NCBI RefSeq assembly: GCF_024359545.1
Contig: NZ_JAKQZG010000003.1
Span: 124,001 to 188,000 of the forward strand
DNA: 64,000 bases
Direction of reading: 5' to 3'
DNA from: Jiella marina
GTDB taxonomy: Bacteria; Pseudomonadota; Alphaproteobacteria; Rhizobiales; Rhizobiaceae
Shown here in pieces: positions 37,564 to 46,395 of this stretch. The notes under the pieces are model-generated. The model had not been told where the DNA came from. It saw only the letters and a list, made by a program, of their open reading frames with translations, and made no database searches. A program made the position numbers and the translations under genes. The first letter of the stretch is position 1, and each line of letters begins with the position of its first letter.

Positions 37564-37581
37564 ATGGAATAAATCTTCCAT
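37564..37581. promoter_or_regulatory. IolR operator upstream of iolC
   Basis: ATGGAA-TAAATC-TTCCAT is the same perfect palindrome as the one before iolR, here 24 bp after the iolR stop and about 170 bp before iolC. Two identical half-site pairs in one locus make this a strong operator candidate. Confidence 0.75.
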
Positions 37582-37749
37582 ATCGGGTGGCATGCCTGGG
37601 CCGCGATCGGAAGAGCGGAGGATTGCCGCAGAGGGGCGGACTGGGCGCAAAGACGCCCGGCAAAATATCGACGGGCGCGAATGGTGGGACACAATGGGTG
37701 GCGTCGTGAAGATGCCCCGGTTCAAACGGCCGTTGGAGGGAATAGTCTG

Positions 37750-39663
37750 ATGCCAAAGACACTCGACGTGATCACCATCGGCCGCTCGTCGGTCGACCTC
37801 TACGGCGCGCAGATCGGCGGCCGGCTGGAGGAGATGGGCTCCTTCAACAAATATATCGGCGGCTCGCCGACCAATATCGCCTGCGGCACGGCACGGCTCG
37901 GCATGAAGTCGGCGGTCATCACCGGTGTCGGCGACGAGCATATGGGCCGCTTCATTCGCGAACAGCTCGAGGCCGAAGGGGTCGATACGCGCGGCGTCAA
38001 GACCGATCCCGAGCGCCTGACCGCGCTGGTGCTGCTCGGCATCCGCGACGACGAACAGTTTCCGCTGATCTTCTATCGCGAGAACTGCGCCGATATGGGC
38101 CTGTGCGAGGACGATATCGATGAGAGCTTCATCTCCGAGGCCCGCGCCGTGGTCGCCACGGGCACGCATCTCAGCCATGAACGCACGGAGGCTGCCGTCA
38201 AGAAGGCGCTGACGCTCGGCCGACAGCATGGCGCGCGGACGGCGCTCGACATCGACTATCGCCCCAATCTCTGGGGCGTGGCGGGTCATGGCGAAGGCGA
38301 GAGCCGCTTCGTCGAGAGCCGGGCGGTGACGGAAAAGCTCCAGTCGACACTGCACCTCTTCGACCTGATCGTCGGCACGGAAGAGGAATTCCACATCGCC
38401 GGCGGCTCGACCGACACGCTCGAAGCGCTGAGAGCGGTCCGGAAGGTCTCGGAGGCGACGCTGGTCTGCAAGCGCGGCGCGGCCGGCGCGGTCGCCTTCA
38501 CCGGCGCGATCCCCGACAGCCTCGATGACGGCGAGGCCGGACCCGGCTTTCCGATCGAGGTCTTCAACGTGCTGGGCGCCGGCGACGGGTTCTTCTCAGG
38601 TCTCCTGAAGGGTTGGCTCACGGATGAGGACTGGCCGACGGCGCTGAAATACGCCAATGCCTGCGGCGCCTTCGCCGTCTCGCGCCATGGCTGCACGCCG
38701 GCCTATCCGAGCTGGGAGGAACTGCAGTTCTTCTTCAAGCGCGGCATCGTGCGCAAGGATCTTAGGAATGACCGTGAGCTCGAACAGGTGCACTGGGCGA
38801 CCAACCGCAAGGGCGATTTTTCGACCATGCGGGTCTTCGCCTTCGACCACCGCATCCAGTTGGAGGAAATGGAAGGGGCGAGCCCCGAAAAGATCGGCGC
38901 CTTCAAGGAGCTTTGCCTCCAGGCGACGCTGAGGGTCCAGGACGGGCGGTCCGGCTACGGCCTGTTGTGCGACTCGCGCCTCGGCCGCAAGGCGCTGTGG
39001 CAGGCGGCCGGTACGGGGCTATGGATCGGGCATCCGGCCGAATGGCCGACATCGCGGCCGCTGACATTGGAGCCGGAACTCGGCCTCGATTTCGGCGGCC
39101 TTGCCGAATGGCCGAAAAGCCACGTGGTCAAGGTGTTGTGCTTCTGCCACCCCGATGACGATCCGGCGATGTGGGTGGATCAGGAAACCACGGTCATGCG
39201 GCTCTTTTCTGCCGCCCGGCGCAACGGGCTGGAAATGCTGCTGGAGATCATCCCCTCCAAGGTCGGGCCGGTCGATGACATGACCAACGCCCGGATCATC
39301 CAGCGCTTCTACGATCTTGATGTCTATCCCGACTGGTGGAAGCTCGAACCCTTCACGACGCAAGCGGCCTGGAAGAACGCGGTCGACACGATCGAGCGGA
39401 ACGATCCCCATACGCGCGGCATCGTCGTTCTCGGCCTCGACGCGCCGGAGGCGGAACTGGCCGCCTCCTTCGAACTCGCGGCGAAGTTTCCCCTGGTCAA
39501 GGGGTTTGCCGTGGGACGCACGATCTTCGCGCAGACCGCGCGCGACTGGCTGGCCGGCAAGGTTTCCGATACCGAGGCGGTCGAGACGATGGCAGCGAAT
39601 TTCGCGCGGCTTTGCGCCATCTGGGATGCGGCCCGCGGCAAGGCAGAGGAGAATGCGGCATGA
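37750..39663 (+). CDS. iolC: 5-dehydro-2-deoxygluconokinase fused to DUF2090
   Basis: A 637-residue two-domain protein. The N-terminal PfkB kinase (about 1-330) begins with ITIGRSSVDLYG, has the ribokinase motif GGSPTNIACGTARLG and the catalytic loop GAGDGFFSG. It phosphorylates 2-deoxy-5-keto-gluconate in myo-inositol breakdown. The C-terminal half (about 335-637) is a DUF2090 domain with an aldolase-like barrel, a fusion usual in proteobacterial IolC. ATG has GGAGGG nine bases upstream. It overlaps iolD by four bases (ATGA). Confidence 0.95.
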   Translation: MPKTLDVITIGRSSVDLYGAQIGGRLEEMGSFNKYIGGSPTNIACGTARLGMKSAVITGVGDEHMGRFIREQLEAEGVDTRGVKTDPERLTALVLLGIRDDEQFPLIFYRENCADMGLCEDDIDESFISEARAVVATGTHLSHERTEAAVKKALTLGRQHGARTALDIDYRPNLWGVAGHGEGESRFVESRAVTEKLQSTLHLFDLIVGTEEEFHIAGGSTDTLEALRAVRKVSEATLVCKRGAAGAVAFTGAIPDSLDDGEAGPGFPIEVFNVLGAGDGFFSGLLKGWLTDEDWPTALKYANACGAFAVSRHGCTPAYPSWEELQFFFKRGIVRKDLRNDRELEQVHWATNRKGDFSTMRVFAFDHRIQLEEMEGASPEKIGAFKELCLQATLRVQDGRSGYGLLCDSRLGRKALWQAAGTGLWIGHPAEWPTSRPLTLEPELGLDFGGLAEWPKSHVVKVLCFCHPDDDPAMWVDQETTVMRLFSAARRNGLEMLLEIIPSKVGPVDDMTNARIIQRFYDLDVYPDWWKLEPFTTQAAWKNAVDTIERNDPHTRGIVVLGLDAPEAELAASFELAAKFPLVKGFAVGRTIFAQTARDWLAGKVSDTEAVETMAANFARLCAIWDAARGKAEENAA

Positions 39664-41504
39664 GCGAGACGATCCGGCTGACCGCCGCACAGGCCATGGC
39701 GAAATGGCTCTCGGTGCAGATGACCGAGGACGGCGAACGCTTCATCGAAGGCGTCTGGGCGATCTTCGGCCACGGCAATGTCGCCGGCCTCGGCCAGGCG
39801 CTGCAGGAAGCCGGCGACGCGCTGCCGACCTGGCGCGGCCAGAACGAGCAGACCATGGCCCATGCAGCGATCGCCTATGCCAAGGCGAGCCGCCGCCGCC
39901 GCGCCATGGCGGTGACCTCGTCCATCGGCCCGGGCGCCACCAACATGGTGACGGCGGCGGGCCTCGCCCATGTCAATCGCCTGCCGGTGCTCCTCATTCC
40001 CGGCGACGTCTTCGCCAATCGCCAGCCCGACCCGGTGCTCCAGCAGGTCGAGGATTTCGACGACGGCACGGTTTCGGCCAATGACTGCTTCCGGCCGGTG
40101 TCCCGCTATTTCGACCGCATCGCCCGCCCCGAACATCTGCTCACCGCTCTGCCGCGGGCGCTGCGCGTGATGACCGATCCGGCCAATTGCGGCCCGGTGA
40201 CCCTCGCCTTCTGCCAGGACGTCCAGACAGAAGCCTACGACTATCCGGCGGCGTTCTTCGAGCGGCGCGTCTGGCGCATCCGCCGGCCCGAGCCCGATCC
40301 GCGCGACGTCGCCGATCTCGCCGGGATGGTCCGCGAGGCGAAAAATCCGGTGCTCGTCTGTGGCGGCGGCGTCATCTATTCGCAGGCCGAGGAGGCGCTG
40401 GCCGATTTCGCCAGCCGCCATTCGATCCCGGTCATCGAGACCCAGGCCGGCAAGGCGGCGCTCGCCCAGAGCCATCCGATGAATTTCGGCGCTGCGGGCG
40501 TCGACGGTTCGGCGGCCGCCAATCTCCTGTCGGAAAAGGCCGATCTGGTGATCGGCGTCGGCACGCGGTTTCAGGATTTCACCACCGGCTCCTGGGCGCT
40601 GTTCAAGAACCCGTCGCTTCGCCTCGCCGCAATCAACGTCCAGGCCTATGACGCCGACAAGCATGGCGCCTTCGGGGTCGTCGGCGACGCGAAGGCGGCG
40701 CTCGAAAAGCTCTCGGCCCGTCTGGGCGATCATCGCGCGCCTGAACCCGATCCGCAGTCGCGGCTCGACTGGCTCGCCGCCGTCGACGCCCATTGCGCCG
40801 ATCCGGGCAACAAGCCGGAAGACTATCGCCCGACCGACGCGCAGGTGATCGGCGCGGTCCAGCGCGCTTCGACCGAAAACACGGTCGCCATGTGCGCCGC
40901 CGGCACCATGCCCGGCGCGCTGAAGCTCCTGTGGCAGCCGGCACAGGGCGGCTATCACATGGAATATGGCTATTCCTGCATGGGCTACGAGATCGCCGGG
41001 GCAATGGGCATCAAGCTCGCCACCCCCGACAAGGAGGTGATCTGCTTCGTCGGTGACGGCAGCTACATGATGGCGAACTCCGAACTCGCGACGGCGGTGA
41101 TGCGGCGCATCCCCTTTACCGTGGTCCTGACCGACAATCGTGGCTATGGCTGCATCAACCGGCTGCAGCAGGCCTGTGGGGGCGAAGAGTTCAACAATCT
41201 CTATGCATCGAGCAATGTCGAGGTGCAGCCGGAGATCGACTTCGTCGCCCATGCTGCCGCGATGGGGGCCCATGCGGTCAAGGCGCGCAGCATCGCCGAT
41301 CTGGAGGCCCAGATCGTCGCGGCGCGCAAGCGCGACATGCCGTCCGTGATCGTGGTCGAGACCGATCCGACAGAGGGCCCCGGCGAAGCGGGTGGCGGCC
41401 ACTGGTGGGACGTCGCGGTCCCGGAAGTCGGCGCCACCGACAAGCTGAAGAAGGCCTATGCCGACTATCTCGACAACAAGGCCCGCCAGCGGTTGGTGAA
41501 TTAG
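39660..41504 (+). CDS. iolD: 3D-(3,5/4)-trihydroxycyclohexane-1,2-dione acylhydrolase
   Basis: A 614-residue thiamin-diphosphate enzyme that opens the inositol-derived ring dione. The ThDP-activating Glu is in RGQNEQTMAHAA (Glu63), the N-terminal PYR domain has SSIGPGATNMVTAA, and the cofactor-binding GDGSYMM starts near 465 and continues to the Asn of DNRGYG. The start ATG is inside the iolC stop (ATGA). iolE and iolB, which would follow in many rhizobial operons, are absent; an opposite-strand gene ends 13 bp downstream. Confidence 0.96.
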   Translation: MSETIRLTAAQAMAKWLSVQMTEDGERFIEGVWAIFGHGNVAGLGQALQEAGDALPTWRGQNEQTMAHAAIAYAKASRRRRAMAVTSSIGPGATNMVTAAGLAHVNRLPVLLIPGDVFANRQPDPVLQQVEDFDDGTVSANDCFRPVSRYFDRIARPEHLLTALPRALRVMTDPANCGPVTLAFCQDVQTEAYDYPAAFFERRVWRIRRPEPDPRDVADLAGMVREAKNPVLVCGGGVIYSQAEEALADFASRHSIPVIETQAGKAALAQSHPMNFGAAGVDGSAAANLLSEKADLVIGVGTRFQDFTTGSWALFKNPSLRLAAINVQAYDADKHGAFGVVGDAKAALEKLSARLGDHRAPEPDPQSRLDWLAAVDAHCADPGNKPEDYRPTDAQVIGAVQRASTENTVAMCAAGTMPGALKLLWQPAQGGYHMEYGYSCMGYEIAGAMGIKLATPDKEVICFVGDGSYMMANSELATAVMRRIPFTVVLTDNRGYGCINRLQQACGGEEFNNLYASSNVEVQPEIDFVAHAAAMGAHAVKARSIADLEAQIVAARKRDMPSVIVVETDPTEGPGEAGGGHWWDVAVPEVGATDKLKKAYADYLDNKARQRLVN

Positions 41505-41517
41505 AGGGCGCGGCGCT

Positions 41518-42609
41518 TTACTCAGTCTTGAACTCGCCGCCGGTCAACGCATCGGCCGTCTCGACCGCGTGTCGCAACTCTTCGATGTCGTGCCGGGTCG
41601 GCGAGGGGGCGTGTTGCCGGTCTGCCAAGCCGGACGAAAGACAGAGTTCGGCCATGACGGGATAATGGTCGGAGCCGACGGCGGGGAGTTTTCGAAAGGT
41701 CTGAAGGCCGATCGCGTCCTGAAACAGGATGTGATCCAGGGGCCAGGCCATGGCCGGATTGGTGGCGTCGTAGGTCGGGAACAGGCCGCGCCCGACCCTT
41801 GGATCGAGCAGGCCGCCGACACGCATGGCGCGGCGGAAGATGCGTTCCCAGGACACGGCGTTGAAGTCGCCCGCGACCACCATCGGCCGGTCCGCCTCGG
41901 CCGCGGCGAGGGCCATCTTGGCCATCGTCCCGTCGCGCAGGGCCGACGGCTGGTCGAAATAGAGGGGCGGACGGGGATGAATCCCGAACAGGGTGAAGGT
42001 GCCGTCTGGCAGCTGAACCTCGGCGCGGACCGAGGGCGTCCGCTCGGCAAAGAAGAATTCTATTTCCGGATCTGAAAGGGGATATTTCGACATCAGATGC
42101 AGGCCGAAATACTCCGCCTCCTGCGGAATGCTCTGGATCGTCTCGGGAAACCGGTCGGCGAAGACCTTGAGCTTGTCGTCCCACCATTCGTCGGTTTCGA
42201 GAGCGAGGAGAATGTCGGGGTCCGCATTGCGGACAACATCCGCAAAAGCCTCGAAGTTGCGATTGCCCTTCTGGACATTCGACACCATCACGGAGAACGA
42301 ACGGCCTTCGGGGCATGTCTCGGCCTTGACGGCCATCGGTGTCACGACAGGCGCGTAGGGGTAGAGCTTGTAGAGCTGAAAGCCCAGTGCGATGGCACAG
42401 AGGGCCATGGCCAACGCGCCCCATCGGCTGTGCCAGGCTTGAAGAAGGCCGGCGGCGGCCAGGATGATCAGGAGTGCGATCGCAGCCTGCAGGCGGACGA
42501 AATCCAGATATCGGATCCACCAGATATTGGTCTCGATCAGCGGCAGAAGGCTGATGGCCGCAAGAAAAACCGCCGACAGAACGAGAGACGCAAGACCGGC
42601 GGTTTTCAT
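41518..42609 (-). CDS. membrane-anchored endonuclease/exonuclease/phosphatase family protein
   Basis: A 363-residue protein with three N-terminal membrane spans (about 1-95) and a C-terminal EEP domain in the periplasm or outside. Catalytic-type motifs are SVMVSNVQKGN (Asn), LALETDEWW (metal-binding Glu), VAGDFNAVSWE (Asp and Asn) and GSDHYPVMAE (Asp and His). ATG 42609 follows GAGGAG by six bases. Such proteins may be nucleases or phosphodiesterases, and no substrate is implied by context. It is convergent with iolD. Confidence 0.82.
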   Translation of the reverse strand: MKTAGLASLVLSAVFLAAISLLPLIETNIWWIRYLDFVRLQAAIALLIILAAAGLLQAWHSRWGALAMALCAIALGFQLYKLYPYAPVVTPMAVKAETCPEGRSFSVMVSNVQKGNRNFEAFADVVRNADPDILLALETDEWWDDKLKVFADRFPETIQSIPQEAEYFGLHLMSKYPLSDPEIEFFFAERTPSVRAEVQLPDGTFTLFGIHPRPPLYFDQPSALRDGTMAKMALAAAEADRPMVVAGDFNAVSWERIFRRAMRVGGLLDPRVGRGLFPTYDATNPAMAWPLDHILFQDAIGLQTFRKLPAVGSDHYPVMAELCLSSGLADRQHAPSPTRHDIEELRHAVETADALTGGEFKTE

Positions 42610-42826
42610 TTCAGACTCCTCAGGCTCCTGCCACTCCTTTCGGGCGGAAAACGCCTGAGGCGAACGCAAGCTGCCGGTTTTGGTTCGGCGCCACGGTACT
42701 ATGGGCGGGAGAGAGAGCCTGCCCGGCTAACGACTGCCGCTGCGAGAGATGCAGGGACCGCCGGTCAGCGGGCGCACGCGCGACAGGACGCACAAAGCAT
42801 GGTGCTATCGCTGGCGGAGATGAGAA

Positions 42827-43060
42827 TTACGCGGTGGCCTTGACCTTGGTGCGACGCGCCCGCGTCTTCTTCGGGGCGGGCTCTTCAGCCACGGCGGCTT
42901 CCTCGCGGGCAAGACGCGCGGCGCGAAGGCGGGCGGTCTTTTCCTGGACAGCAGCCGCGTCGGCGCGGATGAGGCCCATGGCGGAGCCTTTTTCGTGGCG
43001 GTCGGGCTGCTGCCCGAACACGGCATTGGCGCGCTTCTGGGCGCGTTCGGAATCGGTCAT
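42827..43060 (-). CDS. small basic hypothetical protein
   Basis: A 77-residue protein starting MTDSERAQKRANAVFGQQPD with an alanine/arginine-rich helical centre (about 38-60) and a Lys/Arg-rich tail (PAPKKTRARRTKVKATA). It has no membrane span. The N-terminal sequence resembles small conserved hypotheticals of Hyphomicrobiales from memory. The basic tail suggests nucleic-acid contact, which is inference. Confidence 0.6.
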   Translation of the reverse strand: MTDSERAQKRANAVFGQQPDRHEKGSAMGLIRADAAAVQEKTARLRAARLAREEAAVAEEPAPKKTRARRTKVKATA

Positions 43061-43450
43061 GGAGAGGACTTTCGGTCGGCCGAGGGTGTGATCGCATCAC
43101 GCAGAGGCGTGGAAAACTCGGCGGCGGAGCGCTCCGTCCCAATCAGATATAGGGGCCGGTCGGCGCAAAGAAAGCGCGGTGGCCTGGGCGAATAGGAAAC
43201 GGTCGGGCTCTTGCAGAAGGGGAGGCCATGTGGCGGAGTGCGCTTGGCGCTTTCCGCGCGGGCCATGTTGGCTGAAAGCGGGGCTCCGCGGCCAGCCGCG
43301 GTACACCTATGCCTGCCATAAAAAACGACCCGCCTTCGTCGGAAGGCGGGACGGTCGGTGTCGGCATCGAGGGCGGGGCCGCCAGTACATCCGTGGTCGA
43401 CCCGCCCCTGATGCGCACCACCTGCGACCGCGCGGGTCGCAGGGAATGTC
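43061..43450. other. intergenic region with the csp terminator
   Basis: There is no supported gene in these 390 bp. The right half holds the terminator of the cold-shock gene at 43320-43350; the left part is GC-rich and should include the promoter of the small basic gene. Confidence 0.45.
43320..43350 (-). terminator. rho-independent terminator of the cold-shock gene
   Basis: On the minus strand CCCGCCTT pairs with AAGGCGGG around a 6-nt loop and is followed by TCGTTTTTT, about 100 bp after the csp stop codon. Confidence 0.75.
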
Positions 43451-43663
43451 TTAGGAAGCCAGCGACAGATTGTCGGCGGACTTCTTGCCGGTGCGGCGAT
43501 CGGAGACGAGCTCGTAGGACACTTTCTGTCCGTCGGCGAGTTCGCTCAGACCAGCGCGCTCAACGGCGCTGATATGGACGAAGGCATCCGCGCCGCCATC
43601 ATCGGGCGCGATGAAGCCGTAGCCCTTTTGAGAATTAAACCACTTTACGGTTCCCGTCGTCAT
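43451..43663 (-). CDS. cold-shock domain protein (CspA family)
   Basis: A 70-residue RNA/ssDNA-binding beta-barrel. GTVKWFNSQKGYGFIAPDDGG contains RNP-1 (KGYGFI) and DAFVHISAVE contains RNP-2 (FVHIS). ATG 43663 has GGAAAGGG six bases upstream; a start seven codons earlier is possible but unlike the family. It has its own terminator and is probably monocistronic with a leader of some length. Confidence 0.96.
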   Translation of the reverse strand: MTTGTVKWFNSQKGYGFIAPDDGGADAFVHISAVERAGLSELADGQKVSYELVSDRRTGKKSADNLSLAS

Positions 43664-43958
43664 GGGAAACCCTTTCCAAGTCAAAGTTCACTTGGCCTGC
43701 AAACGCTGCAGACCCTTCTAGATCGACTATTGAGAAGAGAGATTTGAACTGGGCGCTGATCTTCAGCGCAAGGCCCAATACCCGGCCGTTCATCGATGAC
43801 TTACATATATGGAATGCTTCGGAAAACACAAGGCGTCTTGCGCAAGAGTTTTCGGGCTCGCCGGATAATTCTTGTGTCCGGCAATCGGCCACCCGCATTT
43901 TCGGGTCAGGCCCGGCGGGCTTCGTCATCACCGAAGCCCGCCGGGCCTGCTGCGCCCG

Positions 43959-44552
43959 TCACGCCGCCAGTTCGACGAGAGTGACCGCCGCGCGCTCGAC
44001 CCGACCCGTCGGCGTGATCAGCCCCTCGGCGCCGTCGAGTGCGCTGCCCTGAAGCTCCAGAGCGAGCAGCCGGAGCGGCTCGAAGGGGCCGGGCATGGCG
44101 AGCCAGCCGGTCTTTTGCGCCGAAAAGCCGAAGCGGACGTAATATTCCGGGTCGCCAACGAGCAGGATGGCGCCGTGGCCGAGACGCGCGGCTTCGGCGA
44201 TCGCGTGGCGCATGAGAAGACCGCCGAGGCCCGTGCCCTGCGCCTCGGGCGCGACGGCGAGCGGGCCGAGCAGGAGGGCCGGAACATCGGCGCCGTTTTT
44301 CGTGCCCGCAGAGACGTTCCACAGCCGGACGGTTCCGACCAACGTGCCGTCCGGCCGCGTGGCGGAGAAGGCGAGACCTTCGGCCGGCAGGCGGCCGCGC
44401 CGGATCGTCTCGGAGGATTTGCGGGTGCGGCCCGGGCTCATGGCGGCGTCGAGCAGCGCCTCGCGCGCCGGCACATGGTCGTCGCTCTCGGCGACGATGG
44501 CGGCGAAAGGCAGGGCCTCGGTGAAGGCGGTGGCGGAGACGAAAGCGGTCAT
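43959..44552 (-). CDS. GNAT family N-acetyltransferase
   Basis: A 197-residue acetyl-CoA-dependent acyltransferase. The pyrophosphate-binding segment LAVAPEAQGTGLGGLLMRHAI carries the QxxGxG/A motif (QGTGLG), and GDPEYYVRFGF is typical of the YhbS-like (COG3153) subgroup. ATG 44552 has GGGAGG five bases upstream. It lies downstream of the ornithine decarboxylase gene on the same strand, a neighbourhood I recall as common in rhizobia; acetylation of a polyamine is a possible but untested role. Confidence 0.88.
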   Translation of the reverse strand: MTAFVSATAFTEALPFAAIVAESDDHVPAREALLDAAMSPGRTRKSSETIRRGRLPAEGLAFSATRPDGTLVGTVRLWNVSAGTKNGADVPALLLGPLAVAPEAQGTGLGGLLMRHAIAEAARLGHGAILLVGDPEYYVRFGFSAQKTGWLAMPGPFEPLRLLALELQGSALDGAEGLITPTGRVERAAVTLVELAA

Positions 44553-44667
44553 GAAAACCTCCCTGAAACGCTGGCAGGAGGTTGAGAGGACACGTGCCGG
44601 AAGCGGCGCGCGGGCGGTGGCCCGGCGCCGCACCGCAACGCGTCATGCGTTGCGGGAGCGCCGGATC

Positions 44668-44687
44668 AGAAGGGCCTTCGCCCTTCT
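44668..44687 (-). terminator. hairpin between the decarboxylase and GNAT genes
   Basis: AGAAGGGC and GCCCTTCT form a perfect 8-bp stem with a 4-nt loop, 48 bp past the decarboxylase stop on the minus strand. It lacks a T-run; it may end or attenuate the upstream transcript before the GNAT gene. Confidence 0.4.
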
Positions 44688-44735
44688 CGTCGTCGGATGA
44701 ACGCGTGTCTCATCATCATGCTCGGGTCCGCGTCT

Positions 44736-45869
44736 TCAGATCACGTAGGACTTCAGCGGCTCGAAGCCGTTGAAGGCCACCGAGGCGTAGGTGGTCGTAT
44801 AGGCGCCGGTACCGTCGATCAGGAGCTCGTCACCCACGGTCAGCGAGATCGGCAGCGGATAGGGCGCCTTCTCGTAAAGCACGTCCGCCGAATCGCAGGT
44901 CGGGCCGGCGAGCACGCAGGGCTCGGTCTTCTCGCCGTCGCGATGGCTGACGATCGGGTAGCGGATCGCCTCGTCCATCGTCTCGGCGAGACCGCCGAAC
45001 TTGCCGATGTCGAGATAGACCCAGCGGTTCTCGTCGGCGGCGGACTTCTTCGAGACGAGGACCACCTCAGTCTTGATGACGCCGGCATCGCCGACCATGC
45101 CGCGGCCGGGCTCGATGATCGTCTCGGGCAGGCGGTTGCCGAAGTGGCGGGTCAGGCTCTGGAAGATCGCCTGGCCGTAGGCGGCGGCGGCCGGAACGTC
45201 CTTGAGGTAGCGCGTCGGGAAGCCGCCGCCCATGTTGACGAGGGTCAGCACGATGCCGCGCTCGGCCAGCGCATCGAACACCATCTTGGCGTCGGCGATC
45301 GCCGAATCCCAGGCTTCGGTGTTGGTCTGCTGCGAGCCGACATGGAAGGAGACTCCCGTCGCCTTGAGGCCGAGGCTCTGGGCCTCGGTCAGAACGTCGA
45401 TCGCCATCGCCGGCACGCAGCCGAACTTGCGCGACAGCGGCCATTCGGCGCCTTCGCCGGTGGTCAGGACGCGGCAGAACACCCGGGCACCGGGTGCGGC
45501 GCGGGCGATCTTCTCGACCTCTTCGATGCAATCGACGGCGAACAGTGACACGCCATACTCGTGGGCGCGAGCGACGTCGCGCTCCTTCTTGATGGTGTTG
45601 CCGTAGGAGATGCGCGACGGATCGGCACCGGCGTCGAGCGCCATCTCGATCTCGGCGACCGAGGCGCAGTCGAAGTTCGAGCCGAGCGAAGCCAGAAGCT
45701 TCAGGATCTCCGGGGCCGGATTGGCCTTCACGGCGTAGAAGATCGAGGAATCGGGGAGCGCGCGGCGGAAGGCGCGGAAGTTCTCTTCCACCACGTCGAG
45801 ATCGACGACGAGGCAGGGGCCGTCCGGACGGCGGGTAGCGAGGAAGTCGATGATGCGCTGCGTGACCAT
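44736..45869 (-). CDS. type III PLP-dependent decarboxylase (ornithine/lysine decarboxylase)
   Basis: A 377-residue fold-III decarboxylase of the eukaryote-like ODC family, making putrescine from ornithine (or cadaverine from lysine). The PLP lysine is in FYAVKANPAPEIL near residue 52, the phosphate-binding glycine loop in MGGGFP, EPGRGMVGDAG binds the cofactor, and the active-site Cys lies in GPTCDSADVLYE. The length fits short alphaproteobacterial forms (Odc2 type). Choice between ornithine and lysine cannot be settled by eye. Confidence 0.92.
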   Translation of the reverse strand: MVTQRIIDFLATRRPDGPCLVVDLDVVEENFRAFRRALPDSSIFYAVKANPAPEILKLLASLGSNFDCASVAEIEMALDAGADPSRISYGNTIKKERDVARAHEYGVSLFAVDCIEEVEKIARAAPGARVFCRVLTTGEGAEWPLSRKFGCVPAMAIDVLTEAQSLGLKATGVSFHVGSQQTNTEAWDSAIADAKMVFDALAERGIVLTLVNMGGGFPTRYLKDVPAAAAYGQAIFQSLTRHFGNRLPETIIEPGRGMVGDAGVIKTEVVLVSKKSAADENRWVYLDIGKFGGLAETMDEAIRYPIVSHRDGEKTEPCVLAGPTCDSADVLYEKAPYPLPISLTVGDELLIDGTGAYTTTYASVAFNGFEPLKSYVI

Positions 45870-46395
45870 GGAAGCCTCCGAGGGACCAAATCGGGGTCGA
45901 CAAGGAACGTGCGCGAAGCCAGCCCGAGAAGCGCAAAGCCGTTCAGGACAGGCGTCAAACGCGACGCGACGTGGCCGGACTCCCGCGATGGACGCGAGTG
46001 TGCCGATGTTCGTCTGCCATGGATTGGAGGGCTTGAACCCGCCGCACTTCAGGCAAGGAAGGTGTGCCTCTTCGATATTCCCGGCTTTGGAGACCGGGAG
46101 AGACCGTGAAAGGCCCGGACCGTCGTTGCTTCAAGGCGTCCTCGGATATCGCGCGGCTCGCGAAACCGACTGGGTGTGTTACGTCCAGGTACCTGCCCGG
46201 CTACCCTCGCATCTGAGGACCGGTGGACGCCCACAGGCACGTGCGACATGGGGCGAGGCGGGAGATAATTCCAACCTTTGTCATGTGCAAGGGCAAATTC
46301 GCACGCGGTTGATTTTTTGGCGCCTACGCATGAAGGAAAGGCGTCGGCCGTGGATTGCCGGCAACAATCACAGGGTTGGAGCAAGCTCGGAACCG
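45870..46395. other. 526-bp intergenic region between divergent genes
   Basis: No gene is supported here. The frame of the downstream LysR regulator happens to stay open through this stretch, but its sequence is Arg/Pro-rich and without a ribosome binding site. It must hold promoters of the decarboxylase and the regulator; I recognise no specific operator. Confidence 0.4.

Noticed and set aside
45850-46395. N-terminal extension of the LysR regulator
   Set aside because: The frame is open, but the sequence is Arg/Pro-rich, and the helix-turn-helix begins right at ATG 46396.
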